DNA from: Bryum argenteum
Lineage: Eukaryota > Streptophyta > Bryopsida > Bryales > Bryaceae
NCBI GenBank assembly: GCA_037043015.1
Contig: CM073322.1
Coordinates: 34,245,364 to 34,309,363 of the forward strand
DNA: 64,000 nucleotides
Direction of reading: 5' to 3'
Numbering within the stretch: position 1 is the stretch's first letter; the number at the start of each line of letters is the position of its first letter. The notes under the pieces are model-generated. The model saw nothing but the letters and a program-made list of their open reading frames with translations. It was not told the origin of the DNA and made no database searches. Position numbers and translations under genes: made by a program. Positions 32,393-43,840 of the stretch are shown piece after piece.

Positions 32393-34919
32393 AATTACAA
32401 TAGATCAATAACATGGTAGAATGTGCCCAATGTTCAAAACTGCAAGGTTGGAACAAGCAGATAGTACCATGACCTTTACAATGAGGAGAAATAAGAGCAA
32501 AACAATCCTCTCTTGACCATATTCAATGAAAGCTTCAAATAGCTCCTTGAACTAGTGTGAACTATGGTAGAAGTACCTAAAACCACCAACTTAAGGATTT
32601 TGAGCCTTTTTTTTCAGGGTTATTTCAGGGGTGTAATTTTCACGTGTAGAAAATAGGTTTTTGAACATAGAATGCAAATTTTTTTCAATTTTTTTTCCCC
32701 AATACACAAATAGACTAATTTTCAAAGGCAAAAGTACTTGGTGATCCAAAACTAATCTGTAGACTTTCCCATTGTCACACCTAGTTGGTACAAATTTCCA
32801 TTCATGATTCGACCCAAAACCACCAGCTTTTTTATTGTTTTGATTGGTCAGTTTGAATTGAGTGTTCTGACAATGCTAGTTCAGGCTAGGTGCGGTTATG
32901 GGGAGACCTATAGGTTGATACTGGGGTGCTGGTGGTTGTAGGTACTTCTACCATAGCTGGAGCAGAATGTGAAGTGAAATCTGATGGAGATTTTATGGCC
33001 TCTAATCCCAAGGCAAAGTGACGCGAAGAAAAGGAGGACGGAGGAAGCTGAGGTGGCAGTAATGATGAGAGGGTGGTGGAGCCCGGGAGTCCAGCACGCT
33101 TGTGTCTTGGCAGCCGAGAGCTAAGCACAGCAGAGGTGAAGGGAAGGGGAGGGAAGGGACGGGACGGGACGGGCGAAGGAAGAGGCAAGGCATGCTGTTA
33201 GGTGGGCATGGTCCGTCCACTTGGACCGCAGTGCCGCTGAATATCAGCTCAAACATGTCACTCCCCCGCTCGCCCTCCTCCTTGCCTACCACCCTCATCC
33301 ACGCCTCCTCACACCTGCTGCTCTGCTTCTCTTCCACTCTTCCACTTTTTGCATCCCAGGTGTGCCCACCGTAACCTTCGCCGTGCTCACAAGTCTTTGA
33401 CAACGCCTCTTTCTCTTAACTTGCCCTCGTTTCCATCAACCATGAACAGCCTACTCATCCTTCATTCCTCATCAATCTACCTTTCAATTAAGTCCGCTTC
33501 ATCTGCGTCACTCCTCATTCCTTGCTGCACTTGCTATAACATATTCCGTACGCCTGGCCGCTGCTGGACTGAGTGGCCGGTACTACCATCCACTTGTCTG
33601 GCCGATTGATGCAACGGATAGGAAAAACAACTAGGGCTTCGCTGCTCTCCGCATTACCAGTGACGATTAATATCTTATGATATATTTGTTCATATATATT
33701 TTATATGTTATAATTATTGGGGATGAACATGTGACACTGGTTCCTCATCGCCTCCTCTCAATGTGCCTGCTTCTTCACACAATAGTGCATGTTCTTCGAG
33801 CCCACCCTGGATACCCAACCAAACCAACAATCACAAATGCTTACTTCCAACACAGACCAGGTGCAGATTCTTAAAAGACTAGAATCCCAACAAGAAAAGC
33901 AAACCCAAAACTCAAGGTTTCCTCTATAAAGATATAAAAGTGCATATACAGATATTACTTCAATGTCGGGTCATCAATTCTAACTATCTTGCCAGACCAA
34001 AAATCGAATCACTGTTTGCAACCACAGATGTTTAATTTCCTTAACACGGACGGACCAGGTGCACATTTTCATTCCACTAATATTCCAGAAATCGAAATCC
34101 AAAACTCAATAAAGAGCTCAGAAAATTTACAATCTGGCCGATTGATGCAACGGATAGGAAAAACAATAAAATCACAAAAAGGTGGAATGCGTAATGATGG
34201 CACAAATTTCAGTATGGCAAATCTGCAGTGAAGTTGGTGGTGTGAGCAATTTCTTGGCATGGACAAAGTCAAATGCTGAACATTTATTTATGAATTTTTA
34301 AAGATATTTTATGAGTTTTTGAAAACCTGTAAGTGTCCCTAAAGTCATACACCCTAAATTGTTTATATATATTATGTATATCACGAGTGGATTGGAAATT
34401 AGACTTCCTATCCATGATTAATCTCCCTTGATATGTAAGTGTACTGGGCCAGATCACCAATTTGCAAAAGGTTGATGATTTTATGGTCTCTTTGACATGT
34501 GTAGCAGGAGAGTGTTGCGTACACCAGCCCATCAGATGTTTGTTTCCGACATTTCAGATCCTTGATCACATCTTTGAGAACACCCAAATCAGGCAGTACT
34601 GGGCTTGGTTGCTGTGACATTTGAATGTCGATAACGAAACACGTCACTGCAGGAAAAGTACACGTACAGTACTATTCATCTGTGCTCACAAGGCAACAAA
34701 ATCACAATATGTCAAGTTTTAAATAGTTGGCTATAGAGAAGATTCAAATATAGTGAAAACTTAGCATCAAGTGCATATTCCTAAATCCGATAATTGATAA
34801 AATTCCTCAGCGTTTCATCGCGCAATGGTATATCTCGTGAGACAGTATACAAAACTCGGTACAAACGAGTAAACCGAGCCGTTCAAAGGAGCGCTATCCG
34901 CTCAAGGTGATTACAGTGT
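32393..34919. other. Intergenic DNA with a G+C-richer patch, no firm gene
   Basis: Bases 33,000-33,400 are richer in G+C, with a GGGAC/GGGAA purine tract at about 33,137-33,180. Frames on both strands are compositionally biased (Pro/Ser/Leu). The 20-base text CTGGCCGATTGATGCAACGG occurs at about 33,598 and in near-identical form at about 34,134, a short dispersed duplication. I see no gene I can support. Confidence 0.5.
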
Positions 34920-35217
34920 CCTAAAGCACTGCTGGAAAATTTCCCTTTCTTTTTCAGGCCGCCTCACTAGTGGGAGAAACCATTTGCGATACCCTCACAG
35001 TGCAATTTTACTTTTGCACCGTGAGATTTCCTCACGGTGCAAAAAAAATGCACGGGCAGCTCACAAAATTTTCCAGCGGTGCTTTAGGCCGGTAGAGGCC
35101 CCGCCCTTCGGGCCTGCACGTGTCGTGAGCGACCTCCGTCACCCGTCCGGGCTGGCGCCCTCCCGGGCTCCTCCGGTCCCTCACGACGCGTGAGGCCCTC
35201 GGGTCAGGGCCTCTACC
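34920..35217 (-). mobile_element. Composite of two foldback elements, copy 2 (inverted)
   Basis: Unit B (34920-35088) then unit A (35091-35217), the reverse order and orientation of the copy at 20411-20708, with the same unit lengths and 2-bp spacing. Few substitutions separate the copies. Together the copies bracket about 14.2 kb that contains the whole fusion gene. Confidence 0.87.
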
Positions 35218-35557
35218 TTTACAAAACTCCTACGCTCCAGATCCTACGTGCCATAAGGAAGCCGGCTCAATGTGTAATGCAGGCAGAAGTTGATCGAAAG
35301 CGCCGATCAATTGTAATTTACACAGCTGCATAGTAATGCTCCGTCCTGTGACGGAGGGTGGCGATAGAGCCCAAGTTCAAGACTCTGTTTTCCACTCATA
35401 TCTAACCTAATAATGGTAACCATGCGCTAAGTACCTCCACAGGCTGCACCGTCGGAGAAATGATTCCGAAAATGGGTTCTGCTGAAAAGCCTCGTAACAT
35501 GGCAAAGCCATCACCTTTCTCGTTGCCAGAATCGTACAACCATTGCGCATCACCCAA

Positions 35558-36430
35558 TCATACCATGAAAACATTACAAACAACGTCATCCATGAGCTCA
35601 AACTTGCCGGACAGCTGACGGCAGTTCTGATACTGCTGCAGGTTCACACTCCTACGTCCCGAATTGGTCTTCAACAACTTCTTCGACGTCCCTTCCGACG
35701 CAGACAAGTCCTCCAGATCCAGGAAATTTATGTCATCGAACTTGGTCGCATCCCACGCTAATTCCACTTCTTCCAAGCTCACATAGGATTCCTCTTCGTC
35801 TTCTTGAGGAGATGATTCGCCTGTGCAATCTAGCTCCTCGCCCTCTGTTGTGCCTGACTCTGAGGCCCCACCTCTGGACCACGATGACCGCTCCCCCGTG
35901 GTGCCGGAGTGCTCGGTCTCCGCAGGTCGCTGGTGCGATTTGGGCGATAGTTGCGTTTCGTTTTTGATACTCTTGAGCTGCGCATCCAGGGATTGCGCCT
36001 TAGATGTTCCAGGCAGTGAGACGGGTGTACAGGGCTCGGCTCCTGCAGCGGCCGCGGCTGCTGCAATCTGCACATCACGAGGAGAGCGGCACTCAGGAAG
36101 TGATTTCGGTGGAGACTCCGGAAAATTTAGGGTGCCCGTGGGACCGCGCAAGCACACCACCGCGGCATCGTAAGCGCGAGCGGCCATTTCCGCAGTGGGG
36201 AATGATCCGAGCCAGATGCGCGACCTCTTGTTAGGCTCTCGAATCTCAGACACCCATTTTCCCCATTGCCGCATACGCACGCCTCGGTACTTGGGACTGA
36301 CGGCTATGCTCTCAGGCTCCTTGTGTACGGAATTCAACTCCTTCTTGACGTGCGTCAAGCAATGTCGCGGCCCTGCCCTAACTTCCGTCGCAGATCTCTG
36401 GCTTCTATTCTTCTCTACCATGGTTGTCAC
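35558..36430 (-). CDS. AP2/ERF transcription factor, DREB subfamily
   Basis: Intronless 290-residue protein ending in TGA. A single AP2 domain (about residues 48-106) runs from [19 protein letters not shown] through [20 protein letters not shown] to [12 protein letters not shown]. The Val of KWVSE and the Glu of EIREP occupy the DREB-diagnostic positions, so binding to DRE/CRT-type (CCGAC) sites is expected rather than GCC boxes. The sequence is nearest in style to groups A-4/A-5. An Ala run follows the domain, then a Ser/Glu-rich region and an acidic stretch ([11 protein letters not shown]) that could be an activation domain; no EAR repressor motif is visible. The start MTTMVEKN is the first ATG of the open frame. 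Such factors act in the nucleus in cold, drought or developmental responses. Confidence 0.93.
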   Translation of the reverse strand: MTTMVEKNRSQRSATEVRAGPRHCLTHVKKELNSVHKEPESIAVSPKYRGVRMRQWGKWVSEIREPNKRSRIWLGSFPTAEMAARAYDAAVVCLRGPTGTLNFPESPPKSLPECRSPRDVQIAAAAAAAGAEPCTPVSLPGTSKAQSLDAQLKSIKNETQLSPKSHQRPAETEHSGTTGERSSWSRGGASESGTTEGEELDCTGESSPQEDEEESYVSLEEVELAWDATKFDDINFLDLEDLSASEGTSKKLLKTNSGRRSVNLQQYQNCRQLSGKFELMDDVVCNVFMV

Positions 36431-37025
36431 CAGATCCTCTTCCCTTGTAAACTCACCAAGAGCCTACTAGCCCACAATGGCGAGATGGAACAAAGCCAAC
36501 CCACACAGGTGTTCAAGAAGGCACTACTTTATGTACAATGGATCGTCGCTGCAATTTACAAGAAGGAAGGAAGGAAGGAAGAGGTGCCACGCTTGATCGC
36601 AGACGCAATTGATGACCGGGAATCGAAACAGAAAGGCTTGCCAAGGATTCTACACGTGAAGGTGGAGACGAAAGATTACGCGTGAGAAAGATGAATGCTG
36701 GGTGCCGGTTGAAGGGTAGAAGAAATGTAGAAAGGAAGGGAAGTGATATTTGAAGATTGATGCTTGGAAGACAACGAGCTGAGATACTCATGAAGAAGGC
36801 GGATGCAGAGTTATAGATGGCAGTGAGGGAGCGGGGCCCGCCTGCAGCGCGAGGAGGAAGCAGGGGTGGCCGCGTGGCGCAAGCGCTAAGATCTTTCAGG
36901 ACAGAAAGAGAAAGAGATGTAATCGCTGGCTACGCTGGCTAATGGCAACGTGACGTCGCGTCCTGATCACGACATGTTCATGGTGAATTTGTCTCAACGG
37001 CTGACACTCAGGATCTCATATGCTA
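36431..37025 (-). promoter_or_regulatory. Upstream region of the DREB gene
   Basis: About 600 bases 5' of the AP2 start. It contains a short GGAA repeat (about 36,563-36,580) and no recognisable TATA box at a standard distance. No motif can be assigned with confidence. Confidence 0.35.
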
Positions 37026-37472
37026 TTATTCTTTTCTACATTCTAATATAGTAATATCTATACGTAGTCTCCATTTCTTATTCGATCCTTTTGCATTTCC
37101 CGGAATATGCACTGCACTGCACTGCTTACAGTCGTCATCGTCGTCGTCGTCGTCTGAAGTTTCGTCACGCTCTGGTCCAACATGGCTGATTACTTGAGCG
37201 CGTCGCTGCTGTCTCCGCCGCTTCTGCTCGAGCGCAGTTACTTCAGTGTAATGTACATGAATTGAGGCAGCATTGTCCGGTGCGTGAGGGAAGCTTATTC
37301 GGCCTTCCTCCGCTGCCTGTTTGCATTCTTGAAACGCCGGCAATTCAGCAGCACGGCACATGGTCAACCTCTTTCCCGTCTTACCGTCGTTCTCCGCAAG
37401 CCCAGCAATGTCTGTGGGGGACGGCACACGGCATGAGGGCTGCCGGGTCAATATTCCACCTTTGCAACTCAT
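37026..37472 (-). CDS. Unrecognised 148-residue protein with poly-Asp run
   Basis: A minus-strand frame starting MSCKGGILTRQPSC. It has a basic helix (ALEQKRRRQQRRAQ) followed by TSDDDDDDDD coded by a GTC/GAC trinucleotide repeat and then a Cys pair (CKQC). I do not recognise a domain. Balanced composition compared with the flanking A+T-rich DNA and a good-looking N-terminus favour real coding, possibly an exon. It is on the same strand as the DREB gene and 0.6 kb upstream, so it might share its promoter region or be a separate gene. The trinucleotide run may also simply hold a chance frame open. Confidence 0.33.
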   Translation of the reverse strand: MSCKGGILTRQPSCRVPSPTDIAGLAENDGKTGKRLTMCRAAELPAFQECKQAAEEGRISFPHAPDNAASIHVHYTEVTALEQKRRRQQRRAQVISHVGPERDETSDDDDDDDDCKQCSAVHIPGNAKGSNKKWRLRIDITILECRKE

Positions 37473-37867
37473 GATTCCGAACTCTCTTACAGTACTTCTC
37501 CATCCGGCATACTTTCAATAAAATGCTCCAACGTCATTAATAATAACTTTTAATGGACTTCTCTCTCCACCTCTCGCTCAAGAATGAGAGGAATTTTGGT
37601 GGCATAGTGTAGACCATCCCTCAACCCTAAACCCTCTACCCTTGGAATCCAACTTTGCAAATTTTACCACATGTAGTACGTATGTATTGCCGACATCTAC
37701 CCAAAATTAAAGTCCAAAAATACCAAATTTAAAAGTTTCTTCTCGACTTCCCAAATTCGTAGAAACTTCTATTGGCAATCTTAGGCACTTATGATTAATT
37801 AATACCTAGCCACTACATTGATGATGTTGTATTACAATTAGCGCGGTGTTGAATATTTACCTCTTAA

Positions 37868-38872
37868 CCCCTAAAGCCGCGAGATTTTGAATTTGATCAT
37901 CTTAAATGACAACTCAAAACTTTGAAGAGCCATATTTTCTTCATTCATAATCCGAGTTGGACGATATTTATTGGGTCAGATTCCAAATGAAGTCAACTCT
38001 CTTATAGTCAAAGCCTTATCTTAATTCAAGAGTTTAAAAATTAATGGTATGAAATTTTGTGAAGGTTTCATTAGTTCTTGCTTTTAGAAACATGTAGCAT
38101 GTTCTATTCCAATCCATTATCTTGAATCAAGAAATTCTTTTCATTTTTTTATTTTTTTATTTGTTATTTTTATTTTATTTTATTATTTATTTATTTTGCA
38201 AAAGTGTGATCTTAGGATGATTTCCAACAACTTTATAGTTGAATCTTGTTGATCCAAACACTTCTAGTATTAGATTTGCAATGATGTTTTTACAATGAAA
38301 AAAAATGGGAAAATGAATGACTTTTGAGGAGCTATTCTCCTCCATTCATCGTTGGATTTCACCATATTTTAAGGGATAGATTACAAATAGAGTCTAGTTT
38401 TAGTGGTAGACACCTTGTTTCAATCAAAGACGTTTTCAAGAAAAGGCATAGATTTGGGTGCACAAAGTCTAGTTTTGGACTTATTCTCTTTGTAAACTTT
38501 TAGGCAATTTTCACCACTCCAAGGCTATTCTTTGAGACAAGGAATTTTTTACTATTTTCTTGGTAGTGGCGTGTTTACGAGATGAATGCGGAAAGAAATG
38601 TAGTTGGTGATTTTGTGATTGCAATTAGTTTGTTAGTAGTATTTCCACTCCAAAGTGAAAATGGTGGAATTTTGTAGTTTGGTTTGCGTACTACTTTGTT
38701 ACAATCTCGCACTCTCTGCAACCTCATAACCCAAACTTTGGTCCACATGTTTTACGATAAGTCTATTACAAGTTTGTACGGTTGAAATTTCAAAAGTTTG
38801 TTTTCATTTTCATTTATGACACTTTTTTTCAAAATTGTGATTTTTGGCTAGAAATAGCCACGAGTTTAAGGG
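37868..38872. mobile_element. About 1-kb TTAA-flanked element, family B
   Basis: TTAA at 37864-37867 then CCCCTAAAGCC; right end GTTTAAGGG followed by TTCA (mutated TTAA). The interior contains the blocks that define the dispersed family seen across 38-64 kb: CACTCCAAAGTGAAAAT, CTCGCACTCTCTGCAACCTC and CAAGTTTGTACGGTTGA. There is no coding capacity. This is the best-preserved full-length copy. Confidence 0.65.
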
Positions 38873-41800
38873 TTCATACCATTTGCAAAGTTCTTGAGAA
38901 GAAATGAATGGTGAACAAAACTTTTAGTTATTATCTATGATCTAATGTCAAGCCATCAAATATGAAATGCTCAAGGGAATCTTAAGCCTAAAAACATAAT
39001 TTTATTTGACTTGTCATAGAGGATAATAAGAGTAAATTATTTAGAAATCAATCGTCAATCTCATAATAAGAGTAAATTATTTAGGAACCAATTGTCAATC
39101 TCATAATAGACTTGTTCTAGGTATGTGGATTAAGTTCGAAGTCAAGGCCTCCTAGACTCAGATATTATCACATGTCTCTACTCAAAAAGATTACAAAATT
39201 TCATCATTTTGACTTTGGTGTGGAAATGGTACAAAGACACCTATTGCAATGAAAAGTTCCCCAATTAAACTTTTCTTTTTTACCTTCATAACAATGACAC
39301 CCTTGTACCTTGTACAAAGATTCATCAAACAAAATTCCTAGCTTGAGTTGTAGCCTTACAATAGTGAAAAGTAACCCAAAATCTACAATCATGAAAAAAA
39401 TTTCCAAACTACCCTTGTTCTAAAATGCATGACATGTCCTCATCAAATTTTGGATGACAATAAGATTCTTACCACAAAAACTATAGCCCAATTGGAATCC
39501 AACCCAATAAGCAAAGATGGAATTTATTGGCAGATGAAGGAAATACAACTCCTCAAGAGACATGTATATTTTCAAGTTTGTGCAGCATAAAAGGGTAATT
39601 GTAAATTCTATACCAAACATATTGAAATTATATTCCTCCAACTAATTTTTTGGAATTCATTTCAAGAGCACTCATATGTAGGAAATAAATTATAGAAAAC
39701 TAAATCGAATTTCACATAATTGTCTTGCAATGGCAAAGCATGCCCCATGTTTGGAATATCAAGTTTAAAATTGCGTTCACCAAAATGCATGCCTCAAATT
39801 TATATTTTGTTGTTTGGTTTTTGAATAAATAAGGTAGACTTGATTTGGGACCCTATCGCTTGATTAGGGTCAAAATAGCGATTTCATCAAAAACAGAGTT
39901 TGGATGAAGAAGTTTTCGATCTCTATAATTTCAGCTTTCATCCAAAAGATTGATTTTGACATTTTGAGTGCAGAAAGGTCAAAGAAAAAATCATGCTAGA
40001 TAACGGGACAATATCAAATTGAGAAGCTTATTGGGCTATACAAGGAACAATTTTCATAGATATGCTACTTATGTACTATATTTCATCAATTGAAATAATA
40101 AATTTTAGATTGATTTTGAATTAGTTATGAATTCTAGAAGTAAGAGCAATGTAGCTTCATTTTGGAACTACACAATCTAAAGTGTACATCATTAGTAATC
40201 TAATACAAGAAGTGAGAAACTATACATTTTCTCTCGCATAAATGCTAGTAGTGTGTGTTTTTGAGCAATTTATTCTTAAGATTTATAGGTCTTTGCCTCA
40301 TCTAGCCAAATACATATTTCTCGTCAAATTTTCATTGATGAAAATAAAGTTAGGCTATGTAGATCTCAATTTTACACCCTTGTAATAGTCTAAGGCTTGA
40401 CTAAGGGCCACTTTGTAATAGGGGCCATTCCAAAACCCTTGGTATCAACCAATGAGAGTGCTTAACTTCCCCAATTGTGCTCTAATATGGGCCTTAGGAC
40501 TCATACTAAGAGTCGGCGTACTTCTCCCAAAGCTTATGTGGTGGGGAGTGACATGGCAACCTTCTATAAGAAAGAGATTGGGCTCTATCCAAAAACCGAA
40601 TCCTTATCATATGAAAACCTACTACTCATCTAAGACCCATTTGATTAGTTATGGACCTTCCAAATGGGCCTAGGGAAATTCGTATTCAAGCACATTATTG
40701 AGATTAATTGGAAACCATGTCTCATGCAAAGATTGGCCCTAATATATAGTTTTTAGGCCCATTTGAAAGGCCTAATTTTGATTACAATTTCTACTTTGAA
40801 TCCTCGAAGCATGCATATGGACTTTATATTGCAAGACCCAATGTACTGTACAACTTACTTGATAAAGTAGGGCTAAAGTCAAAGCCCACTTTAAGTTGAC
40901 TTGGGCCAATTCCGAATGGGCAGCAATATATAGTGGCTTCAATTGTAGGTAGTCTAAGTCAAAACTTCAACCATAAGACCTCATAGATTGCAAGATTGTA
41001 AAGTTCTAGAACTCAAAGCATAAAATTAAAAATTATCATTTATACTTGGGGGTGGGAATACCATAAATAAACCAATCGGAAAAAATAAAGCACTAACTAG
41101 AAAGTTGTTTACCTCATCTTAACAATAATCTTGAATCAAAGAAAATCACTATTATACTTTTTGAGCTCAAACAATAACCTTGCAATGGTGAAAACGGCCA
41201 AAACTGCAACAAAGATTAAATAGTCCAAACTTAGACCCCTTGCACAAAAGTGCATGCCACATCCTCAAAACATCATGAACAGACTTAAGGTATTCATTCC
41301 AAAAACTAGAGTCAAATTGTAATTAAACCTTAGAAACAAAATTGAAATCCAATAATGGATAAATGAGATATATATCTTCAAAACATGTATATTTTATTCA
41401 ATTTGTTTGGTCTAAATTTATTACAGCAAATCTTATACCAAATTATTTAATTCATACGGATGTCAACTAAACCATCCTCATGAAATTAGAACTACAAGAG
41501 AAACTGATTTTGACTTTACATGATGGCCTTGCAATGGTATTACATGCTCCATGTTTAAAACCCAAAAACAAAAGTAGAAATCGCCAAATTGCATGCCATG
41601 AATTTAAAGTTTGATGGATGACTTTGAAATTTATACCCTACAATACTTGATTTCGAATCTACTTTATTAAATTCCCCAGAAAACAAACATCTTCTGAAAA
41701 TTTTATGACTTGTTGAAGTTTCAACCCTTCATACAAAATGCCATTTTTTTCAAAAGAAAAGGAGTCCGAAGGAAGACCCTTTGCTCTAGAATGCATGCAA

Positions 41801-43430
41801 TGTTGTTGGTTGATATTGGATTGAGCTACAATTATTACCACTAAAATCATATCTAAATTTTAATCACGTCAACAAATAGAGTTGCAATTTCATAGTGGAA
41901 AAAGGAAATACAATTCCTTAAGAACCATGTATTTTTTTTGGAATTTGCAACTTAGAAACATCAATGCATATGTATTACCAAGGTAGATCTAAGTGAAAAA
42001 ATTATACTAGAAAATTGTTGTACTTTATCCTAGTATCATAATTATTTCTGAAAAATTGCACAAATTTCTAAATTTTGCTTCAAATTACTAGTTTGCGGTT
42101 TAAAATAAGTTGCATGTTATAAAACACTAAAACAAAAGCTACTTTCACAAAAAAGCACGCTAAACAGTTTTTCCCATCTTGAATTATTTAAAATTCTATA
42201 GAAAAACTAGACTTCATTTGGGATTCAACCTTATGAATTCCGACAAACTAGACTCTGATGAAGAAGATATGACTTTTTGAAGCTTGAAGTGTTCTCCTAA
42301 ACTCAAATTTCTGAAAATACATCTTCTGTAGAAAACTAAATATTAACCCCCAAAGTGGATGAAGTCTGATTAGAGCAATTGGGGTCTGGTTAGTCTTGGA
42401 TTTACAATAGTTAGCTTTCATGAAATTGAAACCTTTTGCAAGTTGTAGAGTTTTCCCACACCTTTCGGCAAAGACATTTCAAGCTTCACAATCCTCATAC
42501 TTTAGGCGGTATTCACCTTCAAAGTTTGAAAACACTACTTGAACTCTGCCCAAAACTACCCAAACTCACATAATTATTCTCAGAATCTGCCGAATCAATT
42601 TGAGTGTAGAAACTTTAATTGAAATACTAATAACTAAGATTTTACTTCTTTCTTTCTTTCTTTCTCTCTTTTTAAATTTTTTTTATTCTTCTTATATTTC
42701 TCTCTTTCTTTCTCTCTCTCTTTTACATGATAAGGTGTTTGTGTTTGAGTTTCACCATACATCCATGTGAAAATTCAAGTATTTCTTTGGGTTGTATAGG
42801 TGGCATGTGGGTAAAAAGTGCATAAACATGATCCTGACTCACTTAGGACCAAGAATTTGGAGACCCTCATAGCATATTTCCTCCCGGAAGTGGTTTATTT
42901 GGCCCTCAAAATACCACTTACCCTCTTTATAAACAAGGGAAGGAATCTTTTTCTACAACTATGAACATAATGATCTCACAATGAGTAAGGAATTTGAACA
43001 TGGAATTTGATACTCATATACACTTACAAGAGAGGTGCTAGATCTTCCGGTTACATACTTAAAAATACACCAAAAGCTAAAAGAATTTACCTTGTGTTAG
43101 AAGAGGGTAGTTTGTGGCAGTTTTGAGACTTTTGACAATTTTGAGGCTAGTCCACTTTGGGTGATAACAACGATAATGAAAGCAAAAATGTAATTCATAC
43201 ACATATGTTACAATTGATTGCTAGTCATCACACCATAAGAACGGCTACATGCCTAACCTGTGTGGTGAAGTAGAAGCGGAAATGAGGGAGGGTTTTCAAT
43301 GTTGTCTTTATTTTAAATATTGTTTTTTATTTTTTTCTTTCACACATGAGCAGACGAGTTGAGAGGTTCAGATCAGGCAGTAAGGACAGACGTCATTTTA
43401 TAACCGTACAGCGGTAAGTTAACTTATCAA
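38873..43430. repeat. Field of diverged family B repeats, no gene
   Basis: Overlapping diverged copies in both orientations, recognised by recurring words such as AATGGAATCCAA..., GCATGCC and CCATGTATTTT. Also a short duplication at about 39,020-39,110 (AATTATTTAG units) and a CT-rich microsatellite at 42,650-42,725. No coding frame can be supported. Confidence 0.55.
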
Positions 43431-43840
43431 GTTGTGCAGTCTTTCACCAAATTGATTTCAAATTTACGCTTAGTTGATGTTGTCATGGAGAGCGCAAGAT
43501 GGCAACAGCTCAGTTTGCCAGCAGATTGCCCTTCCGCCTTCCTTCCTCCCTCCGAAGTGGTGAATGAGGGCTCCTTGGCTCGAACGAAACAGGGATTTAC
43601 AAATGTGCAACCATTGCCTTCACTACCTTACAGCTGGTCAGTTGGAGTTCATTGTAAGCAATGGCCTGCTCTGCTCCCCGCCGGACGCGTTGACCTTCCC
43701 ATACAGTTGCATCCCCTCATCACGCCATTCCCTCCACACTCTACACTCCTCTTAGTAAGGTGGCGCAGTTTCCAGCACACAAAATGTACAGGGATGTTAC
43801 CGCTGCAAGCAATTTTCGTGCATGGAGAAAATTAGTAGAA
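43431..43840 (+). other. G+C-richer island with a 133-codon frame
   Basis: A short patch of balanced composition in A+T-rich DNA, open from 43434 to 43835. The product (start MQSFTKLISNL) has no recognisable domain. It could be a remnant exon or a non-coding transcript; not a supported gene. Confidence 0.2.
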
